Assembly: GCA_029071345.1 (NCBI GenBank)
Contig: JAIEAO010000152.1
Location: 1 to 35,927, forward strand
Direction: 5' to 3'
Source: Muribaculaceae bacterium
GTDB lineage: Bacteria > Bacteroidota > Bacteroidia > Bacteroidales > Muribaculaceae
Length of the DNA: 35,927 bases
Position 1 is the first letter of the stretch, and every line of letters begins with the position of its first letter. Shown one piece after another: positions 8,945-17,700 of this stretch. Both the position numbers and the translations under genes were made by a program. The notes beneath the pieces were generated by a model, which was not told where the DNA came from, made no database searches, and worked only from the letters and a program-made list of their open reading frames with translations.

Positions 8945-9796
8945 TTAGTATTCCTCTACAATCCAGTCTTCAATTTGGCGTAAAACAATATCAAAACCGG
9001 GTTCAGAAACAGTCACATCAAACTTATATATGTTTCCCGACTTGAATTCGAACGGTCCGAGTTGTCTGGTAAATGTCATCCCTTTGAGAGTGCAGGCTAT
9101 AGAGAGATTACCAACCGAGCCGGGAAGGACGAAGTTCTCGCTGTGGTGGCCACCATCTGTTAAATTGACAGGAATCCGACCGGACACATCCTGTAATGAC
9201 AGTTGACCTGTAATCAAGTCGAAGTCTGCCTGTCCGGGAAGATTCTGGAATGCCATTGTCACACTCTTCAGATCCTCGTCAGTCACACCTTCACCTGCTT
9301 TAATGTCAAACATCACCTGTGCTAAAATATGTTTGAACTGAACTTTGACAGGTGCCAATGCCATATACTTATTGCGATTGGCGGAATACAGATAGTCGCT
9401 TTTTACAGCAGCTGCAGCGGTGGAAACATCAAGTGAGATGAGATTATTTTCAGATACTGTCTGATCGTAGGGCGTGTAGGCAAGAATATTTACTTTTGAC
9501 CCATCCTTGGGGTAGTGGAGCAGGTCGCCGGTATCAATCATGCCATCTGCATCAACCGACATTTTTAGGTTTGAGGCTATTAATTCATCAGATTCTGACG
9601 AAACCATGTAGACCCCGACTGCAGTACCGACCTCAATCGCTTCCGGCTTCTCTTTGTCATAAGGCACAATCTGAGCCTTGAGCTGAACAGCTACATCTGG
9701 CAGCTCTGTCTGACCTCCTTCATATATGTTCTCACAAGACGACAGAGATATTGCCGACAAGCCGATGGCGCAAATTGATAATAATTTAATTTTCAT
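8945..9796 (-). CDS. Fimbrillin-family (Mfa-like) lipoprotein
   Basis: The ORF track starts this frame at 9856, but residue 21 of that ORF (ATG at 9796) begins a clean lipoprotein signal, MKIKLLSICAIGLSAISLSSC (Cys21), so I place the start there, giving 283 residues. The preceding 20 codons lie over a hairpin and look non-coding. The body resembles the fimbrillin/Mfa-like family: VGVYMVSS near the start, a YTPYD strand, FKHILAQVMFDI in the middle, and an I-x-DW-type ending (RQIEDWIVEEY). Such proteins are surface lipoproteins, some of which polymerise into pili. Between a larger relative and a sigma/FecR pair, a role in surface glycan binding or signalling is plausible but unproved. Confidence 0.75.
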   Translation of the reverse strand: MKIKLLSICAIGLSAISLSSCENIYEGGQTELPDVAVQLKAQIVPYDKEKPEAIEVGTAVGVYMVSSESDELIASNLKMSVDADGMIDTGDLLHYPKDGSKVNILAYTPYDQTVSENNLISLDVSTAAAAVKSDYLYSANRNKYMALAPVKVQFKHILAQVMFDIKAGEGVTDEDLKSVTMAFQNLPGQADFDLITGQLSLQDVSGRIPVNLTDGGHHSENFVLPGSVGNLSIACTLKGMTFTRQLGPFEFKSGNIYKFDVTVSEPGFDIVLRQIEDWIVEEY

Positions 9797-9815
9797 ATTT
9801 CCAAAGAATATATTG

Positions 9816-9870
9816 AAAACATGGGAGCGGCAGTGATCATGGGCTGACACCCCCATGTTTTACAAATATA
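9816..9870 (-). promoter_or_regulatory. Leader with competing hairpins and a -7-like box before the second fimbrillin gene
   Basis: On the minus strand a perfect -7 box TATATTTG (9870-9863) is followed directly by AAAACATGGG (9861-9852). That arm can pair over 10 bases with CCCATGTTTT (9825-9816), a terminator-like hairpin ending in TTTT. The same 5' arm can instead pair through CATGGG with a nearer CCCATG at 9843-9838, so the two folds exclude each other. No good -33 TTTG at the usual distance was found. The element could be a terminator/attenuator between the two fimbrillin genes, a 5' stabilising hairpin, or both. Confidence 0.45.
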
Positions 9871-9874
9871 GGAA

Positions 9875-11722
9875 TTAATTATTAATCTTTACACAACGCA
9901 CGTTCAAAGCGTTGCAAGTGCTGTAATTATTCAGCTGACCCCAGCCATTATCAAATTGAGCAGCCTGATTCTTAAGCGGATAAGAAGGAGCAGCCATAGA
10001 GCCGGAGAAGAGCATAGCACTTGTAGTGTTTCCGAATGTACCGTCGAAGCGCATACGTCCACCTGCGGGATAGGTCGAGAGGGGATCGTTAACGAGTGTA
10101 TTGCCATCTACATATGAAGCCCAGGGAGACATACCGTTACGGTAGTTCGGCACCATCCAGCCTGCAGGCGAGGGATCGAATACCCCCTTCTCTCCTGTAG
10201 CTTCTACTGTCCAGTAGTTCGGACCATAAAGCAGATCCGCATTCTGGTCAGTTGTAAGCCAACTGTAAGGTTCGCCTTTCGATGTAACAAACAGGCCCGG
10301 GAAAGTCAGTATACGACGGGTTGACTGACCTTGGTTGTCACCCCAAATACCGTCTACAGTGTAGCTATAGGGATTGTTTTCAATATCATAAAGCGGGATA
10401 GTAGTGATTGAGACACCATCGGTGGGGAATTTGTCGGTGAATCCGGCATAAGGCTCATTGTTGCAGCCCTGATAATACATACCAATAGAGAGAGGATTGT
10501 TGACATCATTGCTCAACGCACCAAGATTGCGATCCATAAAGATATAATCATCTACGCCGTCGCCGTTATTGTCAACTCCTACAGTATTCTGCTCGGGGTC
10601 AAAATTAGTTACCCAGATGTGGTATGACCATACTTTATCACCACCCATTGTAACCGATACAAGAGCGTTACCTTCAATGTTACCGGCCTGTACGGTCACG
10701 GTGCTTTGTTCGCGCTGTGCGGCATCGGGATTGAGGGTCACGCTGCTGATAAGGCTCTGGTGATCCTGCCATATCAGAGTTGCACCAAGTTCACCGTCGT
10801 TTCTGAGGTTGCCGCCATTGATGTAAGGTATTTCACGCCATACCTTGAATGCTTTGAGAACCGGGAAAGTTACAGACTCACCGGGTTTTACAATATAGCA
10901 GTTGGGTAGGTCGGCCATCGAAACGAGGGTAGATGTTATGTTATAGCGATAAGCAAGTCCGGCGAATACATTTTCGTTAGCAAGTGAGTAGTTTTGAGTA
11001 TCATTACCGGCTCTCAGGACAATAGCGGCATCCTCTGCGACAATCTGCTCGGGAATGTAGGCGCGGTAATGCTTAGCTTCCATGAGATCCATTTTTACCG
11101 ATTTGACTTCGCTTCCAAGCTGCATCACATTCTCGGTTCCGAAACCGCCAAGATTGAATGAAGCAGTGGGGCAGAAACCATCTACTGTAAGATTGCTACC
11201 CGAACCGGCAACGATTTCGGCATCTAAAAGACCTAACTGGTGATAGAATGTGAGAGTGACAGTCTCGGTAGAGTTATCAATATCGGCTGTCTTGGCCATC
11301 ATAAGGTCATACATCGACGATGATGCGTCATAAGCAATAGCCTTCGGGTCAACATTCTCAGCATAGGGATAGTAAGCATAGAAATCAAGAGCGGTGCCAT
11401 CCTGGGGGAATGCCACATCCTTGTCAATCATCCATTGGCCATCGACTAATGTAAGTTTGTAATTGTCGGCATAGTTACCTGCAGAAGCGAGATCGGCAGT
11501 CTCCCCGGAGGCATGAACAACTGCAAACAAACCTACCTGGTCACCATTATCAAAGGTGGTTTTAAAATTGTCATCGGTAGTCACACGTGTTTGGCTTCCG
11601 GCTGTGACGAGCTCGAACTTGATTCCGGATACAGAATTTTGTGCGTTTGAAATCAATTCCTCATCTTGCGAACATGATGCAAGAATAAGTAGTGACGCAC
11701 TGAAGAAAATTAACTTTTTCAT
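9875..11722 (-). CDS. Large fimbrillin-like lipoprotein with a C-terminal FISUMP-like domain
   Basis: This is a 615-residue predicted lipoprotein (MKKLIFFSASLLILASC, Cys17). The N-terminal half (about 30-270) looks fimbrillin/Mfa-like: FDNGDQVGLFAV, LDFYAYYPYAENV and a YRYNIT strand. The middle (about 275-385) has Ig-like beta sequence. The C-terminal third (about 385-615) starts with DDYIFMDRNLGAL, contains GMYYQGCNNEPYAGF, and ends in NALNVRCVKINN. This pattern is typical of the Fibrobacter succinogenes major paralogous (FISUMP) type domain found in Bacteroidetes surface proteins. It heads the operon with sigma and FecR and has its own copy of the regulon motif about 80 bases upstream. Likely exposed at the cell surface; ligand unknown. 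Confidence 0.75.
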   Translation of the reverse strand: MKKLIFFSASLLILASCSQDEELISNAQNSVSGIKFELVTAGSQTRVTTDDNFKTTFDNGDQVGLFAVVHASGETADLASAGNYADNYKLTLVDGQWMIDKDVAFPQDGTALDFYAYYPYAENVDPKAIAYDASSSMYDLMMAKTADIDNSTETVTLTFYHQLGLLDAEIVAGSGSNLTVDGFCPTASFNLGGFGTENVMQLGSEVKSVKMDLMEAKHYRAYIPEQIVAEDAAIVLRAGNDTQNYSLANENVFAGLAYRYNITSTLVSMADLPNCYIVKPGESVTFPVLKAFKVWREIPYINGGNLRNDGELGATLIWQDHQSLISSVTLNPDAAQREQSTVTVQAGNIEGNALVSVTMGGDKVWSYHIWVTNFDPEQNTVGVDNNGDGVDDYIFMDRNLGALSNDVNNPLSIGMYYQGCNNEPYAGFTDKFPTDGVSITTIPLYDIENNPYSYTVDGIWGDNQGQSTRRILTFPGLFVTSKGEPYSWLTTDQNADLLYGPNYWTVEATGEKGVFDPSPAGWMVPNYRNGMSPWASYVDGNTLVNDPLSTYPAGGRMRFDGTFGNTTSAMLFSGSMAAPSYPLKNQAAQFDNGWGQLNNYSTCNALNVRCVKINN

Positions 11723-11803
11723 TGATATTTAAAAGGTTTGATAATATTTGCTCCTGACGAGATTTGTAAAATTACCGCTGATGCAGGCTAAATCTGTATA
11801 TAA

Positions 11804-11830
11804 GGCGATTCATAAGTACATTCACACATT
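11804..11830 (-). promoter_or_regulatory. Regulon motif, copy A: AATGTGTG-N12-AATCGCC
   Basis: Read on the minus strand, AATGTGTG (11830-11823) is followed after exactly 12 bases by AATCGCC (11810-11804) and then TTATATA. It lies 81 bases before the start of the large fimbrillin gene and points at it. It is a variant copy, with A instead of G at the first base. The layout GATGTG-N16-TCGCC resembles an ECF -35/-10 pair. This copy would drive fimbrillins, sigma, fecR and GH3. Confidence 0.7.
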
Positions 11831-11876
11831 TTTTTGAAAAAATAAATAATTTAACTTTTTGCAGGTGTTATAAAGC

Positions 11877-11903
11877 GATGTGTGAAAAAACATCTCAATC
11901 GCC
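11877..11903 (+). promoter_or_regulatory. Regulon motif, copy B: GATGTGTG-N12-AATCGCC
   Basis: GATGTGTG (11877-11884) and AATCGCC (11897-11903) are separated by 12 bases and followed by TATTATATG. The motif ends 40 bases before the ATG of the GH63-like gene at 11944. It is oriented back to back with copy A, 46 bases apart, so one intergenic region serves two divergent operons. Confidence 0.75.
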
Positions 11904-11943
11904 TATTATATGAAACTAACCGACACTCATCAAATTCAAACTT

Positions 11944-13455
11944 ATGAACATTGCCAAATCAATTGTTTTATTCGCATTAGCGTTTATAACATCGTCTACC
12001 TTTGTGCAGGGGCAGATCAAGGGGGATCTTCCTAAACACCGGCTACCATCGCCAATCTATTCGCCTGAGCCAAGTTTTGTCGATCTATACTGGAAGGCAT
12101 GGGAGTTGGCATGGGATAGAGTGACATATCAGGAAGGGGTGCCTCAGTCGCCTTATATGGACGAAAACCTGTGGGAAGATACCATCTGGATATGGGATAC
12201 TGAATTCATGGTGTTATTCTGCCGATACGCTCCCGATGTGTTTCCCGGCATTCAGAGCCTTGATAACTTCTATAAATGTATACTCGACAAGTACCCGACG
12301 TCGCTGCGTATTCAGCATCCCGATAATCCGCCCTTCTATTCATGGGTGGAATGGGAATACTATAAAATGACCGGCGACCGCGACCGATTGCAGAAGGTGC
12401 TCATTGACAACCGTTGGCTTCAACGTCACTACCAATGGTTCGATTCGCTTAAGATTGGCACTAAACTGCATTTTGAGCACGCCCCGATCCTGTTGCAGAA
12501 AGAGGGAATCGGCTATCTATGGGGAAATATCCAAAGCGGCATGGATAACACACCGCGCACTTCCGACGCCATATCAGACAAGGAGATGCTTTGGATGGAC
12601 GCATTGGCGCAGCAGGCTCTGTCGGCCCTTTACATAAGCCGTATCGCCAAAGAACTTGGCCGCGAGGATATCGCCGAGGAATACGACTCGCTCTATGCCG
12701 ATGGCAAGCGGTTGCTCAATGATTATTATTGGGATGAAACGGATGGATTCTACTATGACCTCAACAGTAGCGATAATACTCACATCAAGGTACGCACACC
12801 GGCTGTGTACTGGACCATGCTGGCGGAGGTGCCGGACCGTGAACAGGCTTCGCGAGTAGCTGCTTTTGCTGCCGATTCGCTTGAATTTGGTGGCAAATAT
12901 CCCTGGCCAACCGTTTCGCGTCGCCATCATGGCTATGAACCCGAGACCGGTGATTACTGGCGCGGTGGCATTTGGTTGCCCACTGCCTATATGTCGACCA
13001 AAGCTCTTGAGGCATACGGCTACCACGACCTTGCCGATGAGAATGCTCTGAAGCTACTCAGACAGATGGATGAGACATACCGCACCTATAGCCCCGCGAC
13101 CATTTGGGAGGCTTACTCACCAACGGCGCCCCGGCCATCAGAGCATCTGTGGACCTACAAGCCGCGTGAGCGTGTGCGACCTGACTTTTGTGGTTGGTCA
13201 GCTCTTGGCCCTATCTCGCTTTTTATAGAGAATGTCCTGGGCTTTCACAACATCGATGCCCAGGCTCGTCTTGTCGAATGGCGAAAAAAAGGGGATGGAA
13301 ATCAGGGCATCCGCAATCTGCGGTTTGGCGATACAATAACGGATATCGTAGCCAACGGCTCGAAATTGACCGTCAGCAGTAACCAACAGTATACACTGCG
13401 CGTCAACGGTAAAAACTATAAAGTCAAAAAAGGGAACAATAAATTCAAAATATGA
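11944..13455 (+). CDS. GH63/trehalase-like (alpha/alpha)6-barrel glycoside hydrolase
   Basis: This 503-residue secreted protein has a signal peptide (about 1-23, ending FVQGQ). The sequence has hallmarks of the MGH1/GH63/GH37 (alpha/alpha)6 fold: IWIWDTEFM (82-90), GNIQSGMDNTPR (194-205), YWRGGIWLPTAYM (338-350) and IWEAYSP (387-393). By analogy with GH63, D201 is the likely general acid and E389 the likely base. Bacterial GH63 enzymes act on alpha-glucosidic linkages, but relatives have other specificities, so only an inverting exo-glycosidase can be claimed. Its last four bases overlap the next gene (ATGA), so the pair is translationally coupled. The regulon motif lies 40 bases upstream. 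Confidence 0.75.
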   Translation: MNIAKSIVLFALAFITSSTFVQGQIKGDLPKHRLPSPIYSPEPSFVDLYWKAWELAWDRVTYQEGVPQSPYMDENLWEDTIWIWDTEFMVLFCRYAPDVFPGIQSLDNFYKCILDKYPTSLRIQHPDNPPFYSWVEWEYYKMTGDRDRLQKVLIDNRWLQRHYQWFDSLKIGTKLHFEHAPILLQKEGIGYLWGNIQSGMDNTPRTSDAISDKEMLWMDALAQQALSALYISRIAKELGREDIAEEYDSLYADGKRLLNDYYWDETDGFYYDLNSSDNTHIKVRTPAVYWTMLAEVPDREQASRVAAFAADSLEFGGKYPWPTVSRRHHGYEPETGDYWRGGIWLPTAYMSTKALEAYGYHDLADENALKLLRQMDETYRTYSPATIWEAYSPTAPRPSEHLWTYKPRERVRPDFCGWSALGPISLFIENVLGFHNIDAQARLVEWRKKGDGNQGIRNLRFGDTITDIVANGSKLTVSSNQQYTLRVNGKNYKVKKGNNKFKI

Positions 13456-14708
13456 AACGATTTAACTTCAATGACATTAAATGTGTGGCTGCTGTGGGCT
13501 TAACGTTATGGCTTACCGGTCTGCAGACCCTCGAAGCCAGAAACATCACAAAAGACACCGACGGCTATGTGGTCTCGGCCTACGTTTGGCCATCATGCCA
13601 TAACGATACACTTGGCCAAAAATATCTTTGGCCCGATGGCCGGGGCGAGTGGGAAGTAATCAAAAAAGGACATCCCAGATTTGAAGGTCATCAGCAGCCC
13701 AAGCAACCGCTTTGGGGCTATGAAATGGACGACGACCCCGAAGTTGTGGCGCGCTGGATCGACACGGCAAAAAAATATGGTGTAAACAACTTTGTCTACG
13801 ACTGGTATTGGTTTATGAACGGGCCATACCTCGAGGGTGCCCTCAACGATGGCTTTTTAAAGGCCGCCAACAACGAGGATATGTCGTTCTATATAATGTG
13901 GGCAAACCATTTTGTCAAGAAAAACTACTGGAACTGGCATAAGTATGGAGATGATGAGTCAATTTTGTTTGATCCTGTTCTCGATGAGAAAAACTATAAA
14001 ATAGTGGTCGACAGGGTCATCAATCAATACTTCACCAAGCCCAATTATCTTAAGATCGATGGGAAACCTGTGTTTGGCATATTCAGCATCAAAAACTTTC
14101 TGCGCGGTTTTGACAACGACCTTGAAAAAGGCGCAAAGGCCCTGCAATATTTTGACAAAAAAGCCCGTGAAGCCGGCTTTGCAGGTGTTCATTTTCAGGA
14201 AATGCCCGGCAACGGCGAGGAGCTCACCGAAGAAGATATAGCCCGCATAAAGGAATCTCACAAGAAACTCGGTATCAACAGTGTCGCATTCTATAACATG
14301 GGCGGATTTGACTGCGACTATATGACTCACGGCGCCAACAGCATCAACATCCGTGATCAGTGGGATAAGGAAATCGACACTCCCGTCTTCCCGACCGTAT
14401 CTGTCGGCTGGGACGATACACCACGCTTCCCGCGCAAAGGCGCCAAGGATGTTACCCGATTCAATCATACCCCTCAATCTTTCGCCGGATTCCTGCAGGC
14501 AGCTAAGGAATATGTAGACTCTCATCCCGACCAGCCTAAGATCATCAATATCAATGCCTGGAACGAATGGATCGAAGGGAGTTACCTATTGCCCGACCGC
14601 CTCAACGGATTTGGCTATCTTGAAGCCGTCAGCGATGTCATGAACGGCAAATATAGCAAGGATAAATATAGGGATAATGACGAATATGACGAGAAATTCA
14701 AAAAGTGA
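13452..14708 (+). CDS. WbsX/GH99-like (beta/alpha)8 protein, probable glycosidase
   Basis: This is a 418-residue protein with an N-terminal hydrophobic signal (about 8-30). The core matches the WbsX-like family, related in fold to GH71/GH99 enzymes: SAYVWPSCHND, WIDTAKKYGVNNFVYDWYW, PTVSVGWDDTPR and the closing ININAWNEWIEGSYLLPD (E372 and E375 are candidate catalytic acids). WbsX was first labelled a glycosyltransferase in O-antigen clusters. Here the protein is exported and coupled by a 4-base overlap to a hydrolase in a degradation locus, so an endo- or exo-glycosidase is the better reading. GH99 itself cleaves alpha-mannosides with a distinctive mechanism, but the substrate here is unknown. 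Confidence 0.7.
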   Translation: MKRFNFNDIKCVAAVGLTLWLTGLQTLEARNITKDTDGYVVSAYVWPSCHNDTLGQKYLWPDGRGEWEVIKKGHPRFEGHQQPKQPLWGYEMDDDPEVVARWIDTAKKYGVNNFVYDWYWFMNGPYLEGALNDGFLKAANNEDMSFYIMWANHFVKKNYWNWHKYGDDESILFDPVLDEKNYKIVVDRVINQYFTKPNYLKIDGKPVFGIFSIKNFLRGFDNDLEKGAKALQYFDKKAREAGFAGVHFQEMPGNGEELTEEDIARIKESHKKLGINSVAFYNMGGFDCDYMTHGANSINIRDQWDKEIDTPVFPTVSVGWDDTPRFPRKGAKDVTRFNHTPQSFAGFLQAAKEYVDSHPDQPKIININAWNEWIEGSYLLPDRLNGFGYLEAVSDVMNGKYSKDKYRDNDEYDEKFKK

Positions 14709-14734
14709 TGTGTGGAAAGCTCACACAATCGCCT
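14708..14734 (+). promoter_or_regulatory. Regulon motif, copy C: GATGTGTG-N12-AATCGCC
   Basis: GATGTGTG (14708-14715), 12 bases, AATCGCC (14728-14734), then TTATAAG. It overlaps the last base of the preceding stop codon and ends 58 bases before the susC start. It is an exact match to copies B and D in both half elements, while the spacer bases differ. Confidence 0.75.
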
Positions 14735-14792
14735 TATAAGCGAATAAAAATTTATTTTCGATTCTAATACCGCTTACCTAACAAATAAACCA

Positions 14793-17700
14793 ATGCTAAA
14801 CAACAATCGCAACCAAAAGGGGACAACATGGCCCTGGCGATTCTTGCGTTTCTGCTTGATCCTTGTCACTGTCCTTTGTTTTACCGGACAGCTCATGGCT
14901 CAGGAACCGACAGTAACCCTGAAACGCCAAAACATCACTTTATCAAAGGCATTTGACCTAATTCATGAACAGACCGGATACAATTTCGTCTACAACGAAG
15001 GTGTAGGCAATCTTGATGCCAAGGTAAATCTTAACGTTACAAATCAAACCGTTAGTAACACTCTCCGGCAGCTTTTGGCCGATAAGGACATAAGTTTTGA
15101 GATGGATGAAAAGTATGTCATACTGAAGAAAAAACCTAAGGCGGTGTCTTCAGAAATGACGGTAAAAGGCGTGGTGACTGATTCAGAGGGAGAGCCTCTA
15201 ATCGGTGCTACGGTTTTGATTAAGAGAACGAAGCAGGGAGTAGCGACAAATATAGATGGTCAGTTTGAAATTTCCGCAGCAAAAGGTGATATTCTCTCGT
15301 TTAGATATGTGGGATATACACCTAAAGATGTGCGTGTAACCGGACCCGAGCTCAAAGTTGTTCTTGAGGAAGCGGAAGTGGCTCTGAACCAGGTGGTAGT
15401 AATCGGTTACGGCTCAATGAAAAAGAAAGACCTCACGGGGTCCGTCAGCACCATCACCGGTGCCACTGTCACTGACCGCAAGGTATCATCCCTCTCCAAC
15501 GCCCTTCAGGGTGCGATGGGTGGCGTTACGGTTACGCGCAGCAACGGTGGACCGGGAGCGGCTGCCGACATTAAGATTCGAGGCATAACCACTATCGGTG
15601 ACAGCAGCCCTCTGATTATCGTCGATGGTGTTCCTGTCGATGATATAAATGATGTCAACCCTCAGGATGTGGAAAACGTCACAGCCCTTAAAGATGCTGC
15701 TTCAGCAGCCATATATGGATCTCGCGCTGCATCAGGAGTTATTCTCATCACCACCAAACGTGCGAGTGAAGGCAAGGTCTCATTGTCATATTCTTATGAA
15801 TATGGTTATGAAAAACCGACCGCACAGCCCGATTATGTCGATGCGACACGCTATATGGCGATGGTGAATGAGCTGCGCTGGAATGATGCGGGCAACGGTC
15901 CTGATCATTTCCCCGTTTATATTCCCGTCGTTATTGATGACTATGATTATCTTAACGCACGCTTCCCCAATGACTTCCCGAATACAGACTGGCGCGGAAT
16001 GCTCCTCAAGAATCATTCAAACCGTCAGTCACACAACTTCCGAATCTCGGGTGGCAACAAGACCGTGCGCACCAATGCCTCTATCGGTTATGACATGTCG
16101 GATGGTCTTTATGCAGACCGTGACTACTCTCGTCTGACCATTCGAATGAATAATGACATAACTATCAATAAATATCTTTCCGCCTCATTTGATCTCAATG
16201 TAAAGCGCAGCGAGTATAAAAGTCCGGTTTATGATCCGATGTATGCAGTCTACACAATGCCGGCCATCTATCCGGCCCTGTGGGAAGACGGACGTATTGC
16301 CGACGGAAAGTCAGGAGATAACCCTTACGCGGCTCTTAACTACGGAGGCACTTCGAAAAATAATTATAATCAGGTAGGTGGTAAGGCAGCCATTTATGTT
16401 ACGCCCATCGATGGACTTAAACTCTCCGCAATCATCTCCCCAATATGGAATAATTCGTCAGGCAAGTCATTCCGCAAGCGTATCGAATATTTTGCTGCTG
16501 ATGATCCTGACAACCTGATCGGAGCAATCAACGGCTTCGCTTCGACCAAACTTGATGAATCCCGCAACAATAATTACAGCATCACCTCACAGTTTATTGC
16601 CAATTACGACAATACTTTCGGTAAACACTCTGTAAGCCTGATGGCCGGTTACGAAGACAACTCATACAAGACTGAAGGTTTGTGGGCTGCCCGCGACAAG
16701 TTCGCACTTACGGAATATCCCTATCTCGACCGTGGCAATGCCGACTACCAGACGAATGGTGGCAATGCGGCGCACACCGCATATCGCTCGATATTCGGCC
16801 GCGCAATGTATAATTTCGACGGACGATATCTTCTTCAGGCCAACCTGCGTTGCGACCGTTCATCACGTTTCGATAAGAAATACCGTTCAGGAGTCTTCCC
16901 CTCAGTGTCGGGAGGTTGGGTGATAACCAGGGAACCTTGGTTTGAAAGATTTAGCCTTAACCCTTATCTCAATCAGCTGAAAGTACGCGCGTCTTACGGT
17001 TTGCTCGGTAATGACCGTGTGGGAAATTATCCTTATCTGCCTCTACTTAATTATACAGATGCCCTTTTCTGGGAAGGCTCAAACATTGTGTCTTCCACCA
17101 CCGCCGCGCAATGGTCGTATGCGATCCGTGATATATCCTGGGAGACAACAAAGACATTCGGCATAGGTCTTGATCTGGCTTTCTTCAACAACCGTCTTAC
17201 TGTCACCGGCGACTGGTATTATAAGATTACGAAGGATATGATTCTTGACATCGACATTCCTGATTATGTAGGTTATGACAACCCGTCGCAGAACACCGGC
17301 AAAATGAAAACCACCGGTTTTGAAATCGAGGCCCGTTGGAATGATGCTATCGGCGACTTCCACTATAGCGTATCGGCCAACTTGAGCGATTTCAAATCGC
17401 GGATGGGTTATCTGGGCGGAAATCAGTTCCTCGGTGACCAGATCAAAATGATGGGCAGCTACTTTAATGAGTGGTACGGCTACCGCACCGACGGTCTGTT
17501 CCAGACTCAGGAAGAGATAGACAACTATCCCGTGATGAACAGCAGTGTGCGCCCCGGTGACATCAAATATCTCAAAGCCGATCCGGAAGACACCACACCG
17601 ATATCGCCCGACAAAGACCGCGTACTGCTCGGTAATTCTCAGCCACGTTATCAGTATGGCCTTACCCTCACGGGGGGATGGAAAGGTTTCGACCTGAGCA

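Noticed and set aside
9797-9856. Upstream start of the second fimbrillin ORF (20 extra residues)
   Set aside because: The extra residues contain no signal sequence and coincide with a hairpin, whereas the internal ATG at 9796 opens a typical lipoprotein signal.
13959-14525. 188-residue ORF antisense to the WbsX-like gene
   Set aside because: Long antisense frame that mirrors the codon structure of a confident gene; no promoter, motif or context supports it.
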